From Paenibacillus sp. FSL R5-0766 (GTDB lineage: Bacteria; Bacillota; Bacilli; Paenibacillales; Paenibacillaceae), in contig NZ_CP150227.1 in NCBI RefSeq assembly GCF_037971845.1, forward strand, positions 620,001-684,000: a DNA stretch of 64,000 nucleotides, written 5' to 3'. Of the stretch, positions 7,609 to 16,008 are shown in pieces (position 1 is the first letter of the stretch; every line of letters begins with the position of its first letter). A program made the position numbers and the translations under genes. A model generated the notes under the pieces. It had not been told where the DNA came from and ran no database searches. It saw only the letters and a program-made list of their open reading frames with translations.

Positions 7609-8205
7609 ATGACTGAATCGATGGAGGACAGCAGGTTAATGCGACAGATCGCGGAACGTGATGCCTCCGCACTGGAGCTTTTATATGACCGTTATGAGCG
7701 AGCGGTGTATTCTTTTGCCTACCGGATCGTTGGTGATCCCATGACGGCAGAAGAGACCGTTCAGGAACTTTTTATGCGGGTCTGGAATAATGCTGAACGT
7801 TACGATGCCTCACAGGGGAAGCTGACCACATGGATGTTTGCGATTACGCGTAACATTGCAGTGGACATGCTGAGGCGGAAATCAAAAGGGGCAGCGGCTA
7901 CTTCAGTTGAACACGAGACACTGGCGGCCTATGCCGATGAACATACGAACACGGAAGAAGAAGTGCAGCGTAAATGGGAAGGTACCCGGATTAAAGAGGC
8001 GTTGTCCCAATTGAACGGTGATCAGCAACAAGTTATAGAATCGATTTATTATGCGGGATTAACCCAGCAGGAAGTATCCAGCCGATTCGGGATTCCGCTG
8101 GGTACAGTAAAGAGCCGTGTCAGGCTTGCCATGCGACAGCTCCAAAAGTTGCTGGCCGATGCTGAATTGCATCCGGACGCGGGAAGGGAGGGCATACATC
8201 CATGA
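7609..8205 (+). CDS. ECF-type RNA polymerase sigma factor
   Basis: A 198-aa sigma-70 family factor of the extracytoplasmic type. Sigma region 2 covers about residues 20-92 (LLYDRYERAVYSFAYRIVGD, VQELFMRVWNN, LTTWMFAITRNIAVDMLRR). Region 4 covers about 127-182 and contains the helix-turn-helix LTQQEVSSRFGIPLGTVKSR. The start MTESMEDS is chosen because AAAGGGG lies 8 nt upstream; a longer in-frame reading to 7501 has no binding site. The gene overlaps the next one by 4 bp. The downstream zinc anti-sigma factor with an RskA domain suggests envelope or redox stress control. Confidence 0.92.
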   Translation: MTESMEDSRLMRQIAERDASALELLYDRYERAVYSFAYRIVGDPMTAEETVQELFMRVWNNAERYDASQGKLTTWMFAITRNIAVDMLRRKSKGAAATSVEHETLAAYADEHTNTEEEVQRKWEGTRIKEALSQLNGDQQQVIESIYYAGLTQQEVSSRFGIPLGTVKSRVRLAMRQLQKLLADAELHPDAGREGIHP

Positions 8206-9185
8206 TAGAACGACATGAGGAGTGGTCTGATCTGGCACCGATGTATGTGCTGGGCGGACTGGAAGCAGAGGAAGTGGCGGCGTTTGAAGCGCATATGGCA
8301 ACTTGCGAACCTTGCCGCCAGGAGGTAAGGGAATTGCAGGAAGTGACTGGCTTCCTGCCACTTGCGGCGGAACCTGTAGCACCGCCGCAAGGCATGCGAG
8401 CACGTGTGCTGGGCAACGTGCTCGGACACGTGCAGGAGAGCGCCGAGGCGAAGCCAGCGGCTGCTCCTGCAGAGCCTGAAGCACCCGTGGTGCTTCAGGC
8501 GGATCTTGCGCCGCAGCACAAACGTGCGGCGCAGCCCGGTCCAGGCTTGCCGCCGGTAACGGCGGTGCCTGCGGCCCGGGTGGAAGAGGCTGCCCAGGCA
8601 CAGCCATGGCAGCCACAAGCGCGCGCGCGTGCGCGCAGCAGCAGCGCCTGGCGCATAGCCAGTGCCGGCCTTGCGGCCGTGGCACTGTTGCTGGGCGTGT
8701 ACACGGCGCAGCTGCAGAGCCAGATCGACTCGCTGACGCAGCAAGCGGCGGGCTCGTCGGCTACGCAAGAGCAACTGGTGCAGGCACAGGCGCAGAATGC
8801 ACAGCTGCAAGAGCAGCTGGCATCAGCTCTGAAGCCCGCACAGGGCATGCAGACTGGCGAGGCAGTGAAGCTGAATCCTGCAACGCAGGACATTGTAGCT
8901 CAGGGTCTCGCAACCATCGTTATTGACAGCAAAGGCACTCACCTGGTTGTGCAGGCTGAGAACCTGCCGGACCTGGAAGGCAACGAGGCTTTTCAGGTCT
9001 GGTTGATCAAAGGAGATACCCCTCAGAATGCGGGTACTTTCCTTAGTCGTGACGGAACGGGAGCAGTATACTACACATTGGATTCGGCCAACGACTATGA
9101 TACGGTTGCCATCACGCTTGAACCGGATGCAATGGGAGATGAGCCACGCGGTACAATGATTCTGGCTGCCAAGATTAAAGGATAA
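8202..9185 (+). CDS. Membrane anti-sigma factor (zinc-finger plus RskA C-terminal domain)
   Basis: This 327-aa partner of the upstream sigma factor overlaps it through ATGA. Residues 1-45 hold the anti-sigma zinc motif HxxxCxxC (His31, Cys35, Cys38). An Ala/Pro-rich linker of about 95 residues follows, then one membrane helix at about 149-170, a coiled coil with many Gln residues at about 170-210, and an RskA-type extracytoplasmic domain from about 225 (EAFQVWLIKGDTPQNAGTF, ITLEPDAMGDEPRG). It should hold the sigma factor at the membrane until a signal triggers release. The linker DNA is much richer in GC than its surroundings. Confidence 0.92.
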   Translation: MIERHEEWSDLAPMYVLGGLEAEEVAAFEAHMATCEPCRQEVRELQEVTGFLPLAAEPVAPPQGMRARVLGNVLGHVQESAEAKPAAAPAEPEAPVVLQADLAPQHKRAAQPGPGLPPVTAVPAARVEEAAQAQPWQPQARARARSSSAWRIASAGLAAVALLLGVYTAQLQSQIDSLTQQAAGSSATQEQLVQAQAQNAQLQEQLASALKPAQGMQTGEAVKLNPATQDIVAQGLATIVIDSKGTHLVVQAENLPDLEGNEAFQVWLIKGDTPQNAGTFLSRDGTGAVYYTLDSANDYDTVAITLEPDAMGDEPRGTMILAAKIKG

Positions 9186-9202
9186 ATATAGGATATATCA
9201 CC

Positions 9203-9240
9203 AAAGGCTGCTCCGTCGTAGAGCAGCCTTTTTGTGTTTT
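9203..9240 (+). terminator. Terminator of the sigma/anti-sigma operon
   Basis: A perfect 11-bp stem, AAAGGCTGCTC with GAGCAGCCTTT, has a 7-nt loop and continues into TTTTGTGTTTT. Confidence 0.9.
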
Positions 9241-9288
9241 CCAGTTCTGATACCCACCCATTGGATTTTATTAATTTTTTTAGTCGGA

Positions 9289-9354
9289 GCAACCGATAAA
9301 CAAATAGAAGGCAATACCCTTAATCTCCCTGTGTCTCAAGGGAGAACTGGTTGC
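9289..9354 (+). promoter_or_regulatory. Three-way-junction-like RNA fold in the HD-GYP leader
   Basis: A closing stem GCAACC (9289-9294) with GGTTGC (9349-9354) encloses two short hairpins: AAGG with CCTT near 9308-9321, and CTCCCT (9325-9330) with AGGGAG (9339-9344). It ends about 10 nt before the ribosome binding site of the gene at 9377. It does not match a riboswitch class that I recognise. Confidence 0.35.
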
Positions 9355-9376
9355 ACATAGAGAGTGAGGGGTTCAG

Positions 9377-10888
9377 TTGGAAGCATACCGTTCATTTATC
9401 TTTCGCCTAATACGCAATTATCTGATCGGTTCACTGGCAGCTGTTTTTGTTGTCGGTACAGTAGTTATGGTATCTACTCTGCAAATACCCAATATTCAAT
9501 TTGTTCGACTCATCTTCATTGTACTGATTTCACTCTTGTTCATGCTGGTTGCAGAATTAATTACGCTGTGGGTACAGCTTGGCCCCATAAGACAATTTTT
9601 CACTTCCGAGCATCACGAGAGAGACGAATTGAACCACATGTATGAGAAAATTCATCGTTTCCCGGGACAGACCATATATCGGATCATGGGTCCGCACATG
9701 CTTGGCTTCTCACTTCCGGCAGCCGGATTAACATTATGGATGATATCCACAGGGTGGCTTGAATTTCCTTACTTCTATACTGTCGTGGCCGCTGCGTGTG
9801 CCTTTCTGATTGCCATCATGCATGCGCTGATTGAGTATTACCTAACGGTGCGGGCGATTAGACCCCTGTTACTTGAGATTCGTCATCGAGGCAAAGTCCA
9901 ATACGGGATGGAACCTTCACTGGGAGGGCGCATCCTGGTATCGATCCAGCGTAAATTTCAGCTAAGTACGGCACTGATTGGCTTATTTCCTTTATTTCTA
10001 TTTTTCCTTGCTACATATATCCGACTTCAGTATATGGACAGTGAATTTGCGAAAGAGTACATACTGTGGGGAATTCTCATCGTTGTTCTGGGCGCGGGGT
10101 TTGCGCTGGTGGGAAGCTGGCTGTTGATTCGTGATGTTCGTGATCCAGTTGCTGAACTGACACATGAGATGAACCGAATTCAGGGGGGAGATCTTGGCCG
10201 ACGAGCTCCGGATCTATATGCGGATGAGTTTTCGGCACTGATCTCCGGCTTTAATATGATGATTAATCGGCTGGAGATGAGACAGGAGCGCAATCGACAG
10301 TTATTGCAAAGTTATTTTTCTACACTGGCTGCTGCTTTAGACGCCCGAGATAAGTACACGGCAGGGCATTCCATGCGTGTGGCAGAGTATTCGCTGATGA
10401 TTGGTAAGCTGAGCGGAATGAATGAGGAACAGGCGGATTTATTGTACAAATCAGCCCTGCTTCATGATATCGGGAAAATCGGCATACCTGATGAGGTGCT
10501 GCTGAAGGATGGAAAACTAAGCGATGAGGAATTTGCGATTATTCGTACACATCCCGTGCAGGGAGAAAGTATTTTGTTACAGATAGAGCCTATTGATGCC
10601 ATGGCCGACTTTCTGCCAGGTGTACGATCTCACCATGAGAGATATGATGGCAAAGGATACCCGGATGGGATGGCTGGTGAAGATATTCCCCTTTTTGGCC
10701 GCATCATTGCGGTAGCGGATGCCTTTGATGCCATGACGTCCGATCGACCATATCGGAATGGGATGAGTCACGAGAAAGCGCTAACGATTTTGGAAGAAGG
10801 AAAAGGGACCCAATGGGACCCCTATTTTGCAGGTTTGTTTATTGATGAATGGAGACGACAACAGCATCTTCAGAAACCATCGAAGTGA
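9377..10888 (+). CDS. Membrane HD-GYP domain protein (putative c-di-GMP phosphodiesterase)
   Basis: A 503-aa protein starting at TTG with GAGTGAGGGG upstream. The first 250 residues contain about six membrane segments. A HAMP linker follows near 255-305 (DVRDPVAELTHEMNRIQGGDLG) and then an HD-GYP domain from about 320. Catalytic signatures are intact: LLHDIGKIG (His363-Asp364), RTHP, the SHHERYDGKGYPDG motif with His419-His420, and the ADAFDAMTSDRPYR tail. Such enzymes hydrolyse c-di-GMP and affect motility and biofilm formation. The membrane part suggests signal sensing. The stop codon lies within a hairpin shared with the convergent gene. Confidence 0.9.
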   Translation: MEAYRSFIFRLIRNYLIGSLAAVFVVGTVVMVSTLQIPNIQFVRLIFIVLISLLFMLVAELITLWVQLGPIRQFFTSEHHERDELNHMYEKIHRFPGQTIYRIMGPHMLGFSLPAAGLTLWMISTGWLEFPYFYTVVAAACAFLIAIMHALIEYYLTVRAIRPLLLEIRHRGKVQYGMEPSLGGRILVSIQRKFQLSTALIGLFPLFLFFLATYIRLQYMDSEFAKEYILWGILIVVLGAGFALVGSWLLIRDVRDPVAELTHEMNRIQGGDLGRRAPDLYADEFSALISGFNMMINRLEMRQERNRQLLQSYFSTLAAALDARDKYTAGHSMRVAEYSLMIGKLSGMNEEQADLLYKSALLHDIGKIGIPDEVLLKDGKLSDEEFAIIRTHPVQGESILLQIEPIDAMADFLPGVRSHHERYDGKGYPDGMAGEDIPLFGRIIAVADAFDAMTSDRPYRNGMSHEKALTILEEGKGTQWDPYFAGLFIDEWRRQQHLQKPSK

Positions 10889-10920
10889 GGGATCAGTTGA
10901 TTCCCTCGGTCCACTTCGAT
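10879..10920. terminator. Convergent hairpin containing both stop codons
   Basis: ATCGAAGTG (10879-10887) pairs with CACTTCGAT (10912-10920), and an inner GAGGGA pairs with TCCCTC. The HD-GYP stop (10886-10888) is in the left arm and the PAP2 stop (10893-10895) is in the loop. T tracts are weak on both sides. Confidence 0.6.
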
Positions 10921-11546
10921 TCTTTTCTGCGTCTCCGGTGTAGAGCGAGGCCTGTTATGATGGTGAGAACACATTCGCCGAGTATGACTGCACCCAAGGC
11001 GTCATAGATCACATGTTGTTTGATCATTAGCGTGGATACTATAATGGTTGCTGCCCCGGCAGCCACCAAAATCTTGATGGGTTTGCGGATGCTTGGAACC
11101 GAGAGAACGGCACGCATAACCAAATAAGAGTGAAGAGAATGAATACTTGGAAAACAATTATAAGGACGATCCTGGCTATAGAGCCATCCGAGAACAGAAG
11201 CTCCCAGGCCTGTACCCGTCAGTTCCGGGCGCGGTACCATGGTCTGAAAGTTGAAGTAGATCAGATAACATATCCAGACACAGATATTCATGGATAACAA
11301 GACACGGTAATACGTCAGGCGATCCTTGGCACACAGGTAAGCGAGCACACCGAATACAAACGGGTACCAGCCCAAATATGGAATAGACATGCCAGGCACG
11401 TAAGGAATGATCCGGTCAAGCGGCGAATCAAGCACTACGAACCCGCGTTCTGGACTATTAAGAATATCATAGAAGAGCCCCATGACGGCCAAAGACAGCA
11501 TTAAACTCAATGACAGCCAATAGGATTTGCTTTTTAACAATTGCAC
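10893..11546 (-). CDS. PAP2-superfamily membrane phosphatase-like protein
   Basis: A 217-aa integral membrane protein with about six helices. PAP2 motifs are visible: a degenerate first motif ending MVPRPE, the second motif PSIHSLHSY and the third motif STLMIKQHVIYD. In motif 3 the usual Ser-Arg is Ser-Thr, as in the inositolphosphotransferase-like (IPC synthase/AUR1-type) branch. It may act on a lipid phosphate or transfer a phospho-head group; the substrate is unknown. The start is a GTG preceded by AAAGGAG. A palindrome lies 20 bp further upstream. Confidence 0.82.
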   Translation of the reverse strand: MQLLKSKSYWLSLSLMLSLAVMGLFYDILNSPERGFVVLDSPLDRIIPYVPGMSIPYLGWYPFVFGVLAYLCAKDRLTYYRVLLSMNICVWICYLIYFNFQTMVPRPELTGTGLGASVLGWLYSQDRPYNCFPSIHSLHSYLVMRAVLSVPSIRKPIKILVAAGAATIIVSTLMIKQHVIYDALGAVILGECVLTIITGLALHRRRRKESKWTEGIN

Positions 11547-11565
11547 AACACCTTACTCCTTTCAT

Positions 11566-11586
11566 TCATGCTCCCTAGGAGCATGA
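11566..11586. repeat. Short palindrome upstream of the PAP2 gene
   Basis: The arms TCATGCTCC and GGAGCATGA are perfect 9-bp complements around a 3-nt loop. It lies in the leader of the minus-strand PAP2 gene, just upstream of its ribosome binding site, and could be an operator or an RNA hairpin. Confidence 0.45.
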
Positions 11587-11786
11587 CCCCAGCAAATAAC
11601 TAATTCAAATTTAAACAACAATATATTCTACTACGACCAGCGCACAAATTGAATCCTGATTTGTGTATTTTTGTGTATTTTTTTGACGAAGAAGGAATGC
11701 GGAAGTTTCAATGGGCATGATATGATAGAGACACATACGGACGAAGGCACTTTGGCCAGTAAAGTCGGTACAACAGGAGTGAGTGA

Positions 11787-13202
11787 ATGCAATTTTCAAA
11801 AATGTTCGTATTGAATATGGGGATGCTTATTACCATTGCATATCTTGCTAGTGTGTTCTATAAATATGTCGTAATACGTACCTCTTCCCGAGTGAAGCAG
11901 ATCAGCTCCGTGCTTGTCCTTATATTTGCAGGTTGGATCAGTACGGTTTTTGGGTTTCAACTCACCGATGAAGTGGTCTTTGATCTTCGATATGTTCCTT
12001 TAATTGTAGCCGTTCTAACGTATAGACAACCCTATAGCGTAATCATCGTGGGTATTGGAATTGGGCTGTCGAGGCTGACTTTTGGCATCACGGATGCTAC
12101 ATTGGCGGCAGTACTTAACATGTCTGTTTTGGGCGTGATATGTGCAGGTCTGAATATATGGATGAGACGCAGCAACTACAGGCTGATTATTAAAGGAATC
12201 CTTGTTACAGTTATCGTCAATGTGGTCAATAGTGTAAACATTGCTATCGTTGGTGTGATCCCGGCTACATACTTCTTTTCACATATTATGCCTTATACAC
12301 TCCCTACAGGCATTTTTCTGAGCCTTATTTTTGCATTTATTTTACGTGATTTTCAGAATGAACAGAATCGTATTTTGCTGATCCAGAGTACAAACCGGCT
12401 ATTGTCTGTGCAAAAGGAAGAGTTACAGAAAGCCCAGATTGTACTGGAGGATCGAGCGAAACAATTGATGATTGCCTCACAGTATAAATCCGAATTTCTC
12501 GCCAATATGTCCCATGAACTGCGTACACCACTGAACAGTGTCATTAACTTTGCCCAGATGATCAGCGAGAATGCCGACACGATGGATCAGGAGGATATTG
12601 TACGTTTTGCCAATATGATCGACCAGTCCGGGCAGGAACTGCTCACGCTCATTAACGATATTCTGGATCTTTCCAAAGTAGAAGCGGGGCGGCTGGATAT
12701 TGTACTGGAGGATATCAGTGTCGCACAACTTACAGAATATGCCATGAGCCACTTTCAACTCGTTGCCGAGAAAAAGGGAATTCAGTTGGTTCTGGACAAA
12801 AAACAGGGGTTGCCCGAGACGCTCTGGTCTGATCCCCAGCGGGTTCAACAGATTTTGCGGAATCTGATGTCCAATGCCATCAAGTTCACTCACCGGGGGA
12901 AAGTCACGTTGACCGTAAGCACCAAGCAGATTAAGAATGCAGGTATTCAGAATCGATGGCTTATTTTCTCCGTTCAGGACACAGGCATTGGTATTTCGGA
13001 GGACAAGCATCATTCCATATTTGAAGCATTTCAGCAGGCAGACGGGTCGATTAGTCGAAAATTTGGCGGTACCGGACTAGGTCTGTCGATCAGTAGGGAT
13101 TTAGCGAGATTACTGGGGGGATCGATTGAACTGGAGAGCACTGAAGGTAAAGGAAGCACCTTCCATCTCTATCTTCCGTTGGACCGTGAAAAAATGAGTT
13201 GA
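11787..13202 (+). CDS. Membrane sensor histidine kinase (5TM sensor type)
   Basis: A 471-aa kinase with no response regulator beside it. Residues 1-190 hold about six membrane helices in a pattern like the 5TMR/LytS-type sensor (DLRYVPLIVAVLTYRQPYS, GIGIGLSRLTFG). A coiled linker follows near 190-235. The HisKA domain has the H-box SHELRTPLNS with His243, and the ATPase domain has NLMSNAIKFT, DTGIGIS and GTGLGLS. The hybrid-like kinase core without a receiver suggests that an unlinked regulator accepts the phosphate. The start ATG has AACAGGAGTGAGTG upstream. Confidence 0.9.
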   Translation: MQFSKMFVLNMGMLITIAYLASVFYKYVVIRTSSRVKQISSVLVLIFAGWISTVFGFQLTDEVVFDLRYVPLIVAVLTYRQPYSVIIVGIGIGLSRLTFGITDATLAAVLNMSVLGVICAGLNIWMRRSNYRLIIKGILVTVIVNVVNSVNIAIVGVIPATYFFSHIMPYTLPTGIFLSLIFAFILRDFQNEQNRILLIQSTNRLLSVQKEELQKAQIVLEDRAKQLMIASQYKSEFLANMSHELRTPLNSVINFAQMISENADTMDQEDIVRFANMIDQSGQELLTLINDILDLSKVEAGRLDIVLEDISVAQLTEYAMSHFQLVAEKKGIQLVLDKKQGLPETLWSDPQRVQQILRNLMSNAIKFTHRGKVTLTVSTKQIKNAGIQNRWLIFSVQDTGIGISEDKHHSIFEAFQQADGSISRKFGGTGLGLSISRDLARLLGGSIELESTEGKGSTFHLYLPLDREKMS

Positions 13203-13284
13203 CAACCTTCGCGCTGTGAGTAGAATTTGGGATGACAACTAGCATCGACCGGCTTTTGAGACCCGGTCTAAGGAGTGTATCCCC

Positions 13285-14568
13285 ATACAGAAGACGGTCA
13301 ACGTTAACCCTCCCCCGTCAGCAAGCAAACCACGGCGCAAGGGTTCGACACAACGCATGAATTTATCGATTGCAACATGGGAGGGTGTACCGGCAATTAT
13401 TTTACAGACCTTGCTGGGAGGCCCGTTTTTAACCGGATTTCTGCTGTACCTTGGGGCCGGGTCGAGACATATCGGCTTTGTGCTCGCGATTACAACGTTC
13501 GTAAACATTGCCCAGATCGGAGCAGCTTACTGGATGCAGCGTATTCGCAGCCGAAAACGCATGTTGCTACTATTTGTGGGCACACATCGTATCTTGTGGA
13601 GTGCGACGGGACTGATCCCGTTTATATTTCCCAAAGAGTGGTGGGTAAGCGTATATATTGGCGTGTATACGGTTGCTTTTATATCAAATACCATCGGCGG
13701 CATGATCTGGACTTCACTGATTGGCGATATCGTACCTGCCAAGGTGAGAGGGCGTTATTTTGGAATTCGAAATACGATTCTGAATGCTCTTGGAAGCGTA
13801 TGCTTATTCGCTGGTGGTATTGTTTTGGACCGTTACCCCGGAGAAATGGGCTTTCTGATCCTGTTTATTCCGGTGTGGATCTGTGCCATTGCCAATACAG
13901 TCATCTATTTCTTTTATCCGGATGTGCCCTTTGAACGTTCTACCGAAAAGGTTTTCTGGCGCATGTTCATCAAGCCGTTCCAGGATCGTTCTTTCCTGAA
14001 AGCAACGCTGTTCCTGGCTGTCTGGTTATTGATCCAGACCTTGATTGTTCCGCTCTATTCCTATGTGATGTTGGATCTATTGAATATTAATTATCAGACC
14101 GTATCCCTGATCACGGTAGTCCAGACGCTGGTTATGATGGCCGGTTTCTATGTCTGGGGCAATCTGAATGCCAGATTCAGCAACAAAACGCTCCTATTTT
14201 GGACATTGCCAGTCATTGCACTCTCCTGTTTGTCGTGGGGGTTAATGTCGTTCATGCCCGTATTGATCGCATTATTTTTATCTCATATCTTCCTTGGGAT
14301 CGGTGTAGGTGGATTCAATCAGCTGGCATTTAACTTTACGATTGGAGACACACCCAAAAGTGAAAGACCGATGTTTGTCGCGGTGTATTCGGCTCTGACC
14401 GGAGTAACTTCGTTTCTCGGGCCGTTGTTGGGTGGCTGGTTGTATGAAAAGATGGGGACTTGGTCCGATGCGCTGGCCTGGATCTCAGCCTATGGATTTC
14501 AGGTGGGGGTTGGTGTCGTGATGCTGATTCTGACATTTACCCTTGGACGTCGTGTACTGTTAAAATAG
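13285..14568 (+). CDS. MFS transporter, possibly starting at a non-canonical ATA
   Basis: A major facilitator superfamily protein with 12 predicted helices. It begins at MNLSIATWEGVPAIIL if the first ATG (13357) is used, giving 403 aa. That ATG has no good ribosome binding site. In the same frame, AAGGAG (13270-13275) stands 9 nt before an ATA codon at 13285, and the intervening 24 codons encode a basic N-terminus (QKTVNVNPPPSASKPRRKGS). No ATG, GTG or TTG exists between the upstream stop and 13357. I give the longer reading and note that the minimum gene is 13357-14568. The substrate is unknown. Confidence 0.8.
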   Translation: MQKTVNVNPPPSASKPRRKGSTQRMNLSIATWEGVPAIILQTLLGGPFLTGFLLYLGAGSRHIGFVLAITTFVNIAQIGAAYWMQRIRSRKRMLLLFVGTHRILWSATGLIPFIFPKEWWVSVYIGVYTVAFISNTIGGMIWTSLIGDIVPAKVRGRYFGIRNTILNALGSVCLFAGGIVLDRYPGEMGFLILFIPVWICAIANTVIYFFYPDVPFERSTEKVFWRMFIKPFQDRSFLKATLFLAVWLLIQTLIVPLYSYVMLDLLNINYQTVSLITVVQTLVMMAGFYVWGNLNARFSNKTLLFWTLPVIALSCLSWGLMSFMPVLIALFLSHIFLGIGVGGFNQLAFNFTIGDTPKSERPMFVAVYSALTGVTSFLGPLLGGWLYEKMGTWSDALAWISAYGFQVGVGVVMLILTFTLGRRVLLK

Positions 14569-14580
14569 AAACGATATAAT

Positions 14581-14643
14581 TTCAACTAATGAATATTTAC
14601 ACTGGCACTTCGATGACAGAACAACCTTGTAAATGTTTAGATT
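14581..14643 (-). repeat. Internally deleted copy of the MITE-like element
   Basis: The right end of the element seen at 24197-24375 appears here in reverse (CAACTAATGAATATTTACAC, then TGGCACTTCGATGACAGAA) and jumps straight to the left end (TGTAAATGTTTAG). About 110 bp of interior is missing. The copy lies between the MFS and NAD(P)H-binding genes. Confidence 0.7.
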
Positions 14644-14698
14644 GATCATATGTATCTGGTATGACTTCAAAAAAAGATGGCGAAGTGGAGGGATGTAA

Positions 14699-15379
14699 TT
14701 GAATCGTCTCGAACGGAAAGCCATGGTGATTGGAGCCACGGGGCTTGTAGGCGAATTACTGGTTCATCATCTGCTGGAACACTCGGCATACAGCCTGGTT
14801 CGGGTTCTGGTTAGACGTCCGCTTGAGCTGCAACATCCCAAACTGGAACAGCATGTGGTGGACTGGGAACAGCTGGAGAGCCAAGACCACTTATTCGATG
14901 GAATCGATGACCTGTATTGTTGTTTGGGTACAACGATCAAAAAAGCAGGCAGTCAGGACAGTTTCCGTCAGGTGGATTATCATTACCCGGTTCGTGCAGC
15001 TACGATTGCGAAGCGACATGGTGTATCACAGATGCTGGTGATCTCCTCCATGGGAGCGAGTGCAGGTTCCAGAGTCTTTTACAGTCGGACCAAAGGGGAA
15101 ATGGAGGAGGCATTGTCCGATATCGGTTTACCGTCATTGCATATCTTCCGCCCTTCCTTAATTCTGGGAGATCGAAACGAGAAGCGGTTCGGTGAGCAGA
15201 TGGCTGCCCATGCCATGAAGTTTCTGGATCGCTGGATGAAAGGCAGAGCGGACAAATACCGGGCGGTCCACGCCGCAACCATTGCACAGGCCATGACCAA
15301 TATTGCACTGGTGCAAGCCAAGGGAAACCATGTGTATGCGAATGAAGTCATTCATGTCCTTGGCGCGGACGGAGGTTAA
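14699..15379 (+). CDS. NAD(P)H-binding Rossmann protein (atypical SDR)
   Basis: A 226-aa protein starting at TTG with GTGGAGGG upstream. The nucleotide-binding motif VIGATGLVGELL is at residues 10-21. The central YCCLGTTIKKAG segment and ISSMGASAGSRVFYSRTKGEME fit the NAD(P)-binding, HTATIP2/YbjT-like atypical SDR group. The Tyr-x-x-x-Lys of classical SDRs is present as YSRTK. It probably acts as a soluble oxidoreductase or a redox-sensing protein. It precedes ridA but that gene has its own promoter. Confidence 0.82.
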   Translation: MNRLERKAMVIGATGLVGELLVHHLLEHSAYSLVRVLVRRPLELQHPKLEQHVVDWEQLESQDHLFDGIDDLYCCLGTTIKKAGSQDSFRQVDYHYPVRAATIAKRHGVSQMLVISSMGASAGSRVFYSRTKGEMEEALSDIGLPSLHIFRPSLILGDRNEKRFGEQMAAHAMKFLDRWMKGRADKYRAVHAATIAQAMTNIALVQAKGNHVYANEVIHVLGADGG

Positions 15380-15449
15380 GAAACCTTTGAACGAGCTGTT
15401 TGCTTCATCTGTATAGGCAGGAGCGTTTCTCGCTTGTGGTAGATCGTGG

Positions 15450-15455
15450 TATAAT
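15450..15455 (+). promoter_or_regulatory. Extended -10 promoter for ridA
   Basis: TATAAT is preceded by TGG, giving an extended -10 element 79 bp before the ridA start. The -35 region is weak (TTTCTC), which is compatible with an extended -10 promoter. Confidence 0.55.
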
Positions 15456-15528
15456 AGGCAACAAAAATGAGTTCGAACCCTGACTCCATGCGGCAGCAGG
15501 ATAACGAACACAAAGGAGAACTCGTCCC

Positions 15529-15903
15529 ATGAAAAAACCAATCTCTACCGATCAGGCGCCAGGCACCATTGGTCCATACAGTCAAGCCGTTGATGCAGGC
15601 GATTTCATCTACACTTCCGGGCAACTTGGCCTGAATCCTCAAACGGGAGAATTCGGTGCAGATGTACAGGAGCAGACACGTCTGTCCTTGAGCAATGTGA
15701 AGGCTATTCTTGAAGCAGCAGGTACAAGTATGGATAAAATCGTGAAAACGACGGTGTTCCTGAAGGATATGAACGATTTTGTTCCTGTGAATGAAGTCTA
15801 TAGCACGTTCTTCGAACAGCCTTATCCTGCACGCAGTGCAGTGGAAGTTGCTCGTTTGCCAAAAGATGCACTGGTGGAGATTGAAGTTATTGCCCTGAAA
15901 TAG
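15529..15903 (+). CDS. ridA: RidA family enamine/imine deaminase
   Basis: A 124-aa cytoplasmic protein of the RidA/YjgF/UK114 family, which hydrolyses reactive 2-aminoacrylate made by PLP enzymes. Signature parts are visible: PGTIGPYSQAVDAG, TSGQLGLNPQTG, the DMNDFVPVNEVYSTFF segment and PARSAVEVARLPKDALVEIE, with the substrate-binding Arg in PARS and the terminal Glu. AAAGGAGAA precedes the ATG. A second, more divergent RidA-family gene lies at 36751. Confidence 0.92.
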   Translation: MKKPISTDQAPGTIGPYSQAVDAGDFIYTSGQLGLNPQTGEFGADVQEQTRLSLSNVKAILEAAGTSMDKIVKTTVFLKDMNDFVPVNEVYSTFFEQPYPARSAVEVARLPKDALVEIEVIALK

Positions 15904-15934
15904 GACAACTTTCATTCACTACGGTATACATAAA

Positions 15935-15972
15935 AGCCGATTTCAGGTCGAATGACCAGAATCGGCTGTTTG
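15935..15972. terminator. Convergent terminator between ridA and the TspO-like gene
   Basis: An 8-bp outer stem, AGCCGATT with AATCGGCT, is extended by an inner AGGTC/GACC stem around a GAAT loop. It is followed by GTTTGCG to the right and preceded by AAA on the left. Confidence 0.8.
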
Positions 15973-16008
15973 CGTTACGTTTTTGTATTAATATTGAAGT
16001 TGAGTCGC

